This document shows positions 18,261 through 26,189 of a stretch of DNA of 47,244 nucleotides, piece after piece. The translations under genes and the position numbers were made by a program. The notes beneath the pieces were generated by a model. That model was not told where the DNA came from. It saw only the letters and a list, made by a program, of their open reading frames with translations, and searched no databases. How positions within the stretch are numbered: the stretch's first letter is position 1; the number at the start of each line of letters is the position of its first letter. The stretch comes from Cytophagaceae bacterium (lineage in GTDB: Bacteria > Bacteroidota > Bacteroidia > Cytophagales > Cytophagaceae), in assembly GCA_025455005.1 (NCBI GenBank), contig JALONH010000024.1:1-47244 (forward strand), given 5' to 3'.

Positions 18261-19890
18261 AGTTCATCAAGGCTTTAAGAATTTTTTTATCTCGCCCGTA
18301 AATATCATACATAAAATATTCTTCTCCTTTAACCAACTTAAAGGTCCAATAGACAATATAAATTGGGATTCTTTTTTTTAAGCGCACAGCATGGTTTTTC
18401 TCCGATTGTATGATTTTATCGATACGAGATCTGTTGTAACCCTCTTCCTTCAGCAATACTTCCGCAAATGCCAAGGGGTTTTGAACTCGTATACATCCAT
18501 GAGAAAAATTTCGTTGATCTAATGAAAAAATCCACTTTGCCGGTGTATCATGAAAGTAAATACTATAGGGATTAGGAAATAAAAATTTAACCAGCCCTAA
18601 ATCATTGTCTTTTCCTGGTTCTTGTCGAATGGTAAAAGGAAAATAGGACTCTTTGTAAGCAGAAAAATTTCGAACCATTACTTCTTTACCACCTTGATAC
18701 AACTTCATATTATGCCGGCGCAAATAAGAGGGATCTTGTTTTAATTTAGGCAATATCTCCTTTGTTGCAATCGATACGGGAACAGTCCAATAGGGATTTA
18801 ATTCCACTGTAGTTAATTTGGATGTGAACAAAGGCGTCTCGTGTTGATCTTTACCCACTACCACTGCGGTTTGGAATAAAATCGAATCTTGTTTACTATA
18901 GGTCAATGTATAATCTGCAATATTCACTAAAATAAATTCATCGGGAAGTTTTCCTTTTAACAGCCAACGGCATCGTTCCATATTCACGATGATGATTCTG
19001 TAAAAATCTTCTTTTGAAAAATTTAATCGATTTAACGTAGTTCGATCTATTACACCCGTCGGCGTAAGCAAAATATGCTTCTGAAATATTCGGACTGCCC
19101 GTTGAAGGGCGAGATCGAAGGTGTCATTTATATTTTGTTGTTGAAATAAACCTACGTTTAACAATCTTTTTTTAATAAGATAAACACTGGAATCTATATC
19201 CCCTAATTTTAATTTCTTCTTTGAAGTAGTAATGGTTGCTAATTGAAAGGTTCCTTTTTTCTCCCATTGTTTCAAACGAAACAATTGTTGTTTTAAACTA
19301 GAATAAATGGGATGTGTCGGTCTTATCTTAGGTAATACGGCTCCTAAATTTTTTTTAAAGAAATACATCCAATCGGTTTGGGTTATCGGTAGTGGTAGTA
19401 TGGTTTCTTGGTATGCCCAATCGTCAAAAATGCTACGAGGGTTTGTTTTTCCATACCATTGATGAAGCACCGCTCGTATAATTTGACGGGTCGCATTTAC
19501 TTCCCAGTCGGCTCGAAGAGAATCCTCTAACTCGATCCATTTTTGATGTTTACTGCGTAAGGATTCAAGATCATATTGTTGGGGTTGTAAACCTTCAAAA
19601 TATAAGGAATCCAACCAATTTATAACAACTTCACGTTTTAGAGAATCAGACCAAAAGGGATGGTAGGCGTTATGAGAATAAATAGAAGATAAAATGGAAT
19701 CTGTTTGCCTCTCCTTTAGGGAATCTAATTGTAAATATACATAGAGTTGTTTTTTCACCCATGTAGAAGATAGGGTGGCCCCTTTTGTAAGTGTATCTTC
19801 CCCATCGGCATCCTGTAGTTTTTTTGTTTCTTCACAAGAAAAAAAGATAAAAAGAATAGAAATAAAACATATATATTTTAAATACGACAT
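18259..19890 (-). CDS. L,D-transpeptidase lipoprotein (YcbB/LdtD-like)
   Basis: A 543-residue lipoprotein: signal with lipobox IFFSC (Cys19), a scaffold region, a peptidoglycan-binding module at about residues 235-300 (KLGDIDSSVYLIKKRL... RTTLNRLNF), and a YkuD catalytic domain with HDTPAKW and SHGCIRVQNP, the nucleophile Cys near residue 463. Such enzymes make 3-3 cross-links in peptidoglycan or attach proteins to it. It lies 24 bases after a second, smaller transpeptidase-like gene on the same strand, and the pair looks like one operon. Length and domain order fit the large YcbB class. Confidence 0.9.
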   Translation of the reverse strand: MSYLKYICFISILFIFFSCEETKKLQDADGEDTLTKGATLSSTWVKKQLYVYLQLDSLKERQTDSILSSIYSHNAYHPFWSDSLKREVVINWLDSLYFEGLQPQQYDLESLRSKHQKWIELEDSLRADWEVNATRQIIRAVLHQWYGKTNPRSIFDDWAYQETILPLPITQTDWMYFFKKNLGAVLPKIRPTHPIYSSLKQQLFRLKQWEKKGTFQLATITTSKKKLKLGDIDSSVYLIKKRLLNVGLFQQQNINDTFDLALQRAVRIFQKHILLTPTGVIDRTTLNRLNFSKEDFYRIIIVNMERCRWLLKGKLPDEFILVNIADYTLTYSKQDSILFQTAVVVGKDQHETPLFTSKLTTVELNPYWTVPVSIATKEILPKLKQDPSYLRRHNMKLYQGGKEVMVRNFSAYKESYFPFTIRQEPGKDNDLGLVKFLFPNPYSIYFHDTPAKWIFSLDQRNFSHGCIRVQNPLAFAEVLLKEEGYNRSRIDKIIQSEKNHAVRLKKRIPIYIVYWTFKLVKGEEYFMYDIYGRDKKILKALMN

Positions 19891-19914
19891 ATCATCTAGA
19901 GATTCAACCTCTAA

Positions 19915-20598
19915 TTAACGCAACCAAACAGAATTTGCCAAATAATGAGCATCCGGATAATAATGAAATAACAATGCATTATTTGGTAAATATTGTACGA
20001 CATCCAGATAATCTTTTTCCGGTAATACCGGACAACCTAAACTTTTGCCCAAGCGTCCTAAAACAGAAATCACGGAAACATCGGCATAAGCGGCAGTATG
20101 CATAACAATATTTCGCTGTTTGGCTGCATGATTAAAATGTTGATCTAAGCCTTCTAAGTAAATAGATTTGCCATGACATCCCAGATAAGTGCCTTCTATT
20201 TTATACAAACCCAGACTTGTTTTTCCGGAGTTAGGTTCATTAGAAAATTGAACCGTACTATCTCTTCCACTGTGTTTACCATGGGTTACATAAGTAGTCA
20301 TCAGTACAGATTCAGTGGGCATATGAACAATATAAAATCGTTTTTGGGAGGACGGTTTTGTAAAATCTGCTATTGCAATGTATTCTAATGTATCTTTTGT
20401 TTTTTTTATATAATTCGTATAGGCTTTAAATGCAAAATAAAAAGCACTATCCTGATCTTCCATTGTGTGACCGGAAAGAGTATCGCATTGGGGAAGCTCT
20501 GTAGTTTGTCTACTTTCTTTAACCGGAGTAAGCGAAAGCATACCCAACAATACTACTACAATTAAATATTGGTATCGATAGAATAGTGTCGATTTCAT
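19915..20598 (-). CDS. Exported murein L,D-transpeptidase catalytic domain protein
   Basis: The N-terminus (YQYLIVVVLLGMLSLTPV) is a signal peptide or anchor. The rest matches the murein L,D-transpeptidase family distinct from classic YkuD: GKTSLGLYKIEGTY, NIVMHTAAY with His167, and GRLGKSLGCPVLP with the nucleophile Cys189. It probably acts on peptidoglycan stem peptides in the periplasm. It is first in a two-gene minus-strand unit with the YcbB-like enzyme, and divergent from the glycerophosphodiesterase gene. At 227 residues it is a minimal catalytic domain. Confidence 0.82.
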   Translation of the reverse strand: MKSTLFYRYQYLIVVVLLGMLSLTPVKESRQTTELPQCDTLSGHTMEDQDSAFYFAFKAYTNYIKKTKDTLEYIAIADFTKPSSQKRFYIVHMPTESVLMTTYVTHGKHSGRDSTVQFSNEPNSGKTSLGLYKIEGTYLGCHGKSIYLEGLDQHFNHAAKQRNIVMHTAAYADVSVISVLGRLGKSLGCPVLPEKDYLDVVQYLPNNALLFHYYPDAHYLANSVWLR

Positions 20599-20661
20599 AT
20601 CTATAAGTTACGAATAATATAGTAAATTGATGTGTTTAAAATTATCGATTTCCTTACATAT

Positions 20662-21462
20662 ATGGATATACAGGGTCATAGAGGATGTAGAGGTCTATTT
20701 CCTGAAAATACGTTAATCGCTATGGAGTACGCTTTACAGTTAGGTGTTACAACATTGGAGTTCGATTTGGCCATAACCAAAGATGGACACGTGCTACTTT
20801 CGCATGAGCCCTATTTTAATAGTGAAATCACAACATTACCAAATGGACAATGGATTCCTCCCGGAGAAGATCTTCATTACAATATTTACGAAATGACTTT
20901 TGAGGAAACACAACGATTTGATGTTGGACTTAAACCCCACCCCCGTTTCCCGAATCAAAAAAAGGTAGCAGCAACCAAACCCTTATTAGAGGAAGTGGTG
21001 ACGCTAGCGTTAAAGCAAAAAAAAGAGATTCGATTTAATATAGAAATTAAAAGTCTACCCGAGGGCGATTTGATTTACCATCCCTCTGTTGAAAATTTTT
21101 GTGAATGTGTAATGAATAAAGTAAATCAATATTCCATCCATGCCCAAACCCTTATCCAATCCTTTGATTATCGCGTATTGGAATATTTGCATTTACAGTA
21201 TCCAAGCCAACGATTGTCTATGTTAAGTGAAAATGGTAAAGACTTAACATATAATCTCTCGTGCTTGAGTTTTAAACCGGATGTGTATAGCCCGGATATT
21301 GATCAGTTGACACTCTATGACCTTCAATTAGCTCATAAAATGGGGATACAAGTAATTCCATGGACTATTAATCAAATCGAAATAATGGAATATTGGATTG
21401 AAAAAGGGGTAGATGGAATTATAACCGATTACCCTAATTTATACTTGAAAAAGGGCTTGTAG
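20662..21462 (+). CDS. Glycerophosphodiester phosphodiesterase
   Basis: A TIM-barrel GDPD enzyme that splits glycerophosphodiesters into glycerol-3-phosphate and an alcohol. Key motifs are QGHRGCRGLFPENT near the start, EFDLAITKDGHVLLSHEP, and NIEIKS. I chose the ATG at 20662 because the family begins a few residues before HRG; a GTG at 20632 would add ten residues. No signal peptide is seen with that start, so it is likely cytoplasmic. Its 3' end overlaps glpD on the opposite strand by 24 bases, and GlpD would use its product. Confidence 0.9.
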   Translation: MDIQGHRGCRGLFPENTLIAMEYALQLGVTTLEFDLAITKDGHVLLSHEPYFNSEITTLPNGQWIPPGEDLHYNIYEMTFEETQRFDVGLKPHPRFPNQKKVAATKPLLEEVVTLALKQKKEIRFNIEIKSLPEGDLIYHPSVENFCECVMNKVNQYSIHAQTLIQSFDYRVLEYLHLQYPSQRLSMLSENGKDLTYNLSCLSFKPDVYSPDIDQLTLYDLQLAHKMGIQVIPWTINQIEIMEYWIEKGVDGIITDYPNLYLKKGL

Positions 21463-23070
21463 AGCTTTTCGTTGCTGAACCATCCTAGCTACGTCCCATT
21501 GATGAAGGACACAAAAACACTCTAAAATAGCTTCTTGATAAGGTTTAATCTCATTAATATGGAAGTAGATAGAGCCCGTTCTACGGACTACAAAATCCTC
21601 CGGTAGGCAAATCATTTCGTATTGGTCACAAAAAAATATCCAGGCTTTAAGCCATTTAGGTGCATCAATAGACTCTAAAGATTTAGGTAATAACTGATAA
21701 CTTTTCAAATATTTAAAGCTATTAGACCCTGCCACTCGTATGATGCGATCTGCGATGTCTTCCGGAATACCCGCTGCCTTATAGTTTAATAATTCCCGTT
21801 GTACATGCCACCGCAGTCCTCCTAATTTCATTAGATCCCCTCCACATAAAATTGAGCGATCTGTAGTACAAACAGAAAGAATATACTTTGATGAAACTTT
21901 TTTTGCTACAATATCCACTACACGTTCTGCCATTTTTCGATAACCGGTTAGCTTTCCCCCTGCAATTGTAATCAACCCTTTTGAGGAAATAAAAATTTCA
22001 TCTTTTCTCGAAATCGCTGAGGGAGATTTTTGTTTTTTATCGCGAATCAAGGGTCGTAACCCGGACCAAAAACTTTCTATATCTGACACCTTTAAGGAAA
22101 GGCTAGGAAACATTTTCATTACGGCTTCGATTAAATAGGTTTTATCTTCCTCCGTTATTCCCGGTTCTTGTTTATCACCGGTAAACGCTGTATCCGTAGT
22201 CCCTACATAGGTCTTGCCTTCTCTGGGAATCGCAAAGACCATTCGATTATCCCCCACATCAAAATACACTGCTTGATGTATAGGTAGTTTTTCTTTTGGT
22301 AATACGATATGTACACCTTTCGTTAAAAATAATTTATCCTTTTCTGTCGTTACATCTAATGCATCCACTTCGTCTACCCAGGGTCCTGAGGCATTCACTA
22401 CTACTTCCCCATAAAACTCATACGTTTTCCCGGTCAACGTATCTTCCGCTACAACCCCTTTTATAGTATCGTTTTGAGTAAGCAGGCGTACTACCTTCAT
22501 ATACGTATGTATGGCAGCTTGTTTGTTCCTGGCAGTATTGGCTAAGGCTACGGTTAAACGTGCATCATCTGTTCGATACTCATAATAATAGATCCCACCG
22601 GTTACTTTGGTTTCATCTAATAATGGTTCTCGTTGAAGGGTCTGTTGCTTCGTTAATACTTTGCGTTTCTCTCTAGACTTCACTCCCGCTAAATAATCAT
22701 ATACCCACGTCCCAATTGCTGCGATAAATTTAGACATACTACCATTTTTTACGATTGGCAGCAACATTGGCTCGGACAGAGTTATGTGAGGTGCTAGTTG
22801 ATGAACGACAGCTCTTTCCCTTCCGGTTTCCCTTACTAAACCAAATTCAAATTGTTTTAGATACCGTAACCCACCATGAATTAACTTGGTAGACCGAGAC
22901 GACGTTCCGGAGGCAATATCACGCATTTCCAATAAAAGAGTCGGTATTCCACGCAACTGAGCATCTAAAGCAATTCCACAACCGGTTATACCGCCACCAA
23001 TAACGATTAAACCAAAGTGTTTATTGGAGTCTTGACGAAGTAAGGTATCCCGTTGTGATGCGTAGCTCAA
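21439..23070 (-). CDS. glpD: FAD-dependent glycerol-3-phosphate dehydrogenase
   Basis: This membrane-associated flavoenzyme oxidises glycerol-3-phosphate to dihydroxyacetone phosphate and feeds electrons to quinone. The FAD-binding dinucleotide fold is at the N-terminus (LIVIGGGITGCGIALDAQLRG), followed by the GlpD signature SGTSSRSTKLIHGGLRYLKQ and a C-terminal helical domain. At 543 residues the length is normal. It overlaps the convergent phosphodiesterase gene tail to tail by 24 bases, so the two transcripts are partly antisense. No GlpF or GlpK is nearby. Confidence 0.93.
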   Translation of the reverse strand: MSYASQRDTLLRQDSNKHFGLIVIGGGITGCGIALDAQLRGIPTLLLEMRDIASGTSSRSTKLIHGGLRYLKQFEFGLVRETGRERAVVHQLAPHITLSEPMLLPIVKNGSMSKFIAAIGTWVYDYLAGVKSREKRKVLTKQQTLQREPLLDETKVTGGIYYYEYRTDDARLTVALANTARNKQAAIHTYMKVVRLLTQNDTIKGVVAEDTLTGKTYEFYGEVVVNASGPWVDEVDALDVTTEKDKLFLTKGVHIVLPKEKLPIHQAVYFDVGDNRMVFAIPREGKTYVGTTDTAFTGDKQEPGITEEDKTYLIEAVMKMFPSLSLKVSDIESFWSGLRPLIRDKKQKSPSAISRKDEIFISSKGLITIAGGKLTGYRKMAERVVDIVAKKVSSKYILSVCTTDRSILCGGDLMKLGGLRWHVQRELLNYKAAGIPEDIADRIIRVAGSNSFKYLKSYQLLPKSLESIDAPKWLKAWIFFCDQYEMICLPEDFVVRRTGSIYFHINEIKPYQEAILECFCVLHQWDVARMVQQRKALQALFQV

Positions 23071-23121
23071 AAGAATAAGAAATGATTATCCATTATCTTA
23101 TACGAGAACACCCTAAAAATG

Positions 23122-24261
23122 TTACTGCCCTTGGGTTGGACTAGGCGGCAGTTGTTCTACAATCTTAGACTTGAGCTGAACCAAAGTTTCAGGTTGAAGG
23201 GGATCGTTAGAAAATATTTTAATGTATTTAAATTCTTCTCCCAAGCGATTAGACGTATCATAAATAATAATAACCTCAATGAAACCTCCGGGTTTTATTA
23301 AAGACTTATCATAATCTACTTCTATACATAAACAAGAAGTAGAAAACTGACGAATCTGTAAGTCAGACATACCGGTATTTGTGATTCGAACTGTTTTAGT
23401 AACCGGCTGGTCTTGTAGTATCGAACCAAAATCAATTAGAGTCGCTTCCAAACTTATTTTTGGAGCCGTAGCAGCTGTTTCCGGAGTTAGGGGAGGGAAA
23501 TATTCTTTAATAGAGGCAGCTAAAACAATAGTTATCGGTGCAGAGGCATCGTCCATCGAGATGCTTATACTTTCTGACCAATACCCTAATTTGTTAATAG
23601 CTTTGGGGTGAATACTTATTTTAAGATGTGCATAGGCCGCTGATTCGATTTTAGAAGGAGAAAGTGTCACTTTAACATAGATAGGAAGTCCGGAGTGCGA
23701 CATCAATTGAAGCGCCTTTGAACCATGGTTGTACACTAATATCTCTTTAGAAAGAATATCTTTGGTACTTATACTGCCAAAATCAACGTAATTTTTTTGA
23801 ATCCAAACATTTCCAATCGTAAACCCTTTTGTGGGGTGAGTAATCGATTTATTTTTAACGCGTCCTCCCTGAACAAATCCTTTGATATAAAGACGTTGCG
23901 GAACTTTAAGAGTATTCCCTACGACTTTAATTTGACCTACAAACAAACCGGATCGATTAAAGGGATCAATACTAACGTCTATAAATCCTTTGCTTCCGGG
24001 CGCAATAGAATCTTCACTAAAAGATGCAATCATACAGGCACAAGAAGCCTCTACACTTTCCATTAAAAACCATTCCGGCCCGAGGTTTGTAAATTCAAAT
24101 CGTTTTGTAATTAATCCGCCCTGTTCATCGATAGTTCCCACTTGTAATAAGGTATCTTTAAATTCAATCACACCGGTGGATACAAAGACAGAGTCTTTAG
24201 CCCTTAGCGGTAGGCTTAAGAAAAGTAAGGTATGAGATAGAAGTAACAGTATTTTTTGCAT
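23122..24261 (-). CDS. Secreted protein with two DUF1573 repeats
   Basis: A 379-residue protein with a signal peptide (ILLLLSHTLLFLSLPLRA). Two immunoglobulin-like DUF1573 repeats are clear, each with the xxSCxCxxxxxxxxxIxPG pattern: ASCACMIASF...APGSKG near residue 70 and TSCLCIEVDY...IKPGG near residue 310. DUF1573 is common in exported Bacteroidota proteins, but its function is unknown. The paired cysteines may form disulfides or bind metal. The gene stands alone, divergent from trpS, with an 8-bp inverted repeat (24271-24302) just upstream. Confidence 0.8.
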   Translation of the reverse strand: MQKILLLLSHTLLFLSLPLRAKDSVFVSTGVIEFKDTLLQVGTIDEQGGLITKRFEFTNLGPEWFLMESVEASCACMIASFSEDSIAPGSKGFIDVSIDPFNRSGLFVGQIKVVGNTLKVPQRLYIKGFVQGGRVKNKSITHPTKGFTIGNVWIQKNYVDFGSISTKDILSKEILVYNHGSKALQLMSHSGLPIYVKVTLSPSKIESAAYAHLKISIHPKAINKLGYWSESISISMDDASAPITIVLAASIKEYFPPLTPETAATAPKISLEATLIDFGSILQDQPVTKTVRITNTGMSDLQIRQFSTSCLCIEVDYDKSLIKPGGFIEVIIIYDTSNRLGEEFKYIKIFSNDPLQPETLVQLKSKIVEQLPPSPTQGQ

Positions 24262-24270
24262 AATTAGAGC

Positions 24271-24302
24271 GGATAAAGATACTATAGTTTTTTACTTTAT
24301 CC
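24271..24302. repeat. 8-bp inverted repeat, possible operator
   Basis: GGATAAAG (24271-24278) and CTTTATCC (24295-24302) are perfect inverted copies around a 16-base AT-rich loop, immediately upstream of the DUF1573 gene. A near-consensus minus-strand -7 box, TATCTTTA (24281-24274), lies inside it, so it could be an operator. Confidence 0.4.
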
Positions 24303-24364
24303 TATTCCCTATAACGCCAATCGAGGTTGTTATAATCTTTTATTTATATACTATCATGAAATAA

Positions 24365-24390
24365 AGTCCTAAAGGTTGGGACTCTTTTTT
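24365..24390 (+). terminator. Terminator-like hairpin with no obvious upstream gene
   Basis: AGTCC (24365-24369) pairs with GGACT (24379-24383), followed by CTTTTTT. It reads as a plus-strand terminator, but no plus-strand gene lies before it and it is about 190 bases before the trpS ATG. It might end a short RNA. Confidence 0.4.
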
Positions 24391-24529
24391 AGTAGAGCTT
24401 TATTTATTTATTCATGCAGTCCAGTTAAAACCGAATTGGTTTTAGTTTTTCAAAAGAAGACCTAGATAAAAAACGATGCGATAGCATAGGTTCTTACCCG
24501 ATAAGTTTATCGATCTTACCTTAACGGCA

Positions 24530-24562
24530 TTGTTTTATTAATCTAAAAATACTGTACCTTTA
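24530..24562 (+). promoter_or_regulatory. Probable trpS promoter (TTG-N22-TACCTTTA)
   Basis: TTG at 24530-24532 and TACCTTTA at 24555-24562 are 22 bases apart, one mismatch from TAnnTTTG. The predicted transcript would begin about 10-15 bases before the ATG at 24583, leaving no room for an attenuator. Confidence 0.5.
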
Positions 24563-24582
24563 TGTCTTGAAAAAAATAAAGC

Positions 24583-25551
24583 ATGGCAAGAGTACTAACC
24601 GGTATACAAAGTAGTGGAAAACCTCATCTGGGTAATATCTTAGGGGCTATACAACCGGCGATAGAATTATCGAAAAACCCGGCACACGATTCTTTTTTCT
24701 TTATTGCCGACTTACATACTTTAACTACATTAAAGGAGGGGCCAAAACGACAAGAAAACACGTATGCCGTAGCAGCGGCTTGGCTAGCTTTCGGATTTGA
24801 CACCAAACAAAATACATTTTATAAACAATCGGATTTGCCGCAAGTTTGTGAATTAGCTTGGATACTTAATTGCTTTACTCCCTATCCCATGTTAGCGAAT
24901 GCACATTCGTTTAAAGATAAAAGTAATAAATTATCCGACGTTAATGCAGGTCTGTTCACCTATCCTGTATTGATGGCAGCCGATATTTTATTATATGATG
25001 CCGATATTATCCCCGTAGGTAAAGATCAAATACAACATTTAGAAATTGCACGCGACATCGCTCAAACGTTTAACAATACTTACGGTGAAACATTTGTTTT
25101 ACCTCAAGTTAAATTGGAACAATCGGTAATGACGGTCCCGGGTATCGATGGACAAAAAATGAGTAAATCCTATCAAAACTATATTGATATTTTTGTTGAA
25201 GAAAAAGAATTATTAAAGCGAGTAAAAAGTATAGTTACCGATACGATACCTTTAGAAGCTCCCAAACAACCGGATACTTGTACTGTTTTTAAACTCTACA
25301 GTTTAGTTGCTGAACCGAATCAAGTTGCCGATATGCGTCAAAAATATGAGGCAGGAGGCTATGGATACGGACATGCGAAACAAGCATTATTTGAAGTACT
25401 TTGGACTAAATATTCAGAAGAAAGGGAACGGTATACTTATTTCATGCAAAATAAAACTGAAATAGACCGAGAATTAAAATCCGGAGCCGAAAAAGCGTGG
25501 GCTGTTGGGAGCAAGGTATTGAATAGAGTTCGAGAGAAGGTCGGTTATTGA
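24583..25551 (+). CDS. trpS: Tryptophan-tRNA ligase
   Basis: A class I aminoacyl-tRNA synthetase that charges tRNA-Trp. The HIGH-like motif reads HLGN (residues 15-18) within GIQSSGKPHLGNILG, and the KMSKS motif is exact near residue 192 (GQKMSKSYQNYI). At 322 residues it is the usual bacterial dimeric form. It is probably monocistronic; its last 7 bases overlap the convergent 140-residue gene. No regulation by tryptophan is visible in the leader. Confidence 0.96.
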   Translation: MARVLTGIQSSGKPHLGNILGAIQPAIELSKNPAHDSFFFIADLHTLTTLKEGPKRQENTYAVAAAWLAFGFDTKQNTFYKQSDLPQVCELAWILNCFTPYPMLANAHSFKDKSNKLSDVNAGLFTYPVLMAADILLYDADIIPVGKDQIQHLEIARDIAQTFNNTYGETFVLPQVKLEQSVMTVPGIDGQKMSKSYQNYIDIFVEEKELLKRVKSIVTDTIPLEAPKQPDTCTVFKLYSLVAEPNQVADMRQKYEAGGYGYGHAKQALFEVLWTKYSEERERYTYFMQNKTEIDRELKSGAEKAWAVGSKVLNRVREKVGY

Positions 25552-25967
25552 CCTTCTTCCCAAACAATGGTTTGTTTCTCTTGTTGAGTTATAATTAATC
25601 GAACCGGATGGACTCCAAAAATTAATCGAGTATTTTTTCCGGGGAATTTTTCGCTTTCAATAATTACCCCTTGATCCGGCATTATGGCTAATTCGAGTCC
25701 ACCAGAAGGCAATTTATCTCCTTGTTTATAGTAGGAACCGATGTACGCTATGGGTAATAATACATCGCTATCAGCGGCTATTTTTTCATGCACTTTATTT
25801 AAAACCTTTTCCAATTCATCCCCAAAATTATCTAAAAAGTCATCTTCCAAATCGTGTAATTCCTCTTCTACATCGTCGTAGTTTTTGTCATCATACGTTA
25901 ATCGATTCAACTCATTCTTTTTAAGAATCAGTTTTTCCAAATCTTTATTTAATTGTTTAAAGTTCAT
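25545..25967 (-). CDS. Small acidic protein of unknown function
   Basis: I do not recognise a named domain. The first 75 residues are charged and helical with a strongly acidic stretch (DDVEEELHDLEDDF), likely a coiled coil, and the C-terminal half looks like beta strands (SGGLELAIMPDQGVIIES, TRLIFGVHPVRLII). There is no signal peptide. The pattern resembles conserved uncharacterised Bacteroidota proteins, but I cannot name one. It overlaps the trpS 3' end by 7 bases on the opposite strand and is divergent from the phosphohexomutase gene. It is probably a real gene because composition and codon use match its neighbours. Confidence 0.65.
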   Translation of the reverse strand: MNFKQLNKDLEKLILKKNELNRLTYDDKNYDDVEEELHDLEDDFLDNFGDELEKVLNKVHEKIAADSDVLLPIAYIGSYYKQGDKLPSGGLELAIMPDQGVIIESEKFPGKNTRLIFGVHPVRLIITQQEKQTIVWEEGQ

Positions 25968-26189
25968 ATATACAAAATTAACCCTTGAAAATACTAGTAT
26001 TTAAGTTATTTTTGAAACCTTAAAGCCCCTTTTTTCGAACAATAACAGATAGCTAAGTAAACACCAATTAGTTACAAGAAAAACAAATATATTCTTTTAT
26101 ACTTATTCGATATACTGGAGCACTTTCAAAGGAAGAATCTAGTCCTTATATTTAAACTTCATTAACTACGAAATAATTTCAACTTTCAT

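Larger units (their letters stand above)
24262..24582. other. Intergenic region upstream of trpS and the DUF1573 gene
   Basis: About 320 bases without a gene. It contains the inverted repeat 24271-24302, an orphan terminator-like hairpin 24365-24390 (plus strand), a palindrome at 24423-24446 resembling the one at 18062-18085, and the trpS promoter at 24530-24562. No T-box or Trp-rich leader peptide is visible. Confidence 0.4.

Noticed and set aside
24365-24390. Attenuator of trpS
   Set aside because: It lies upstream of the likely trpS promoter (24530-24562), so it cannot be in the trpS leader.
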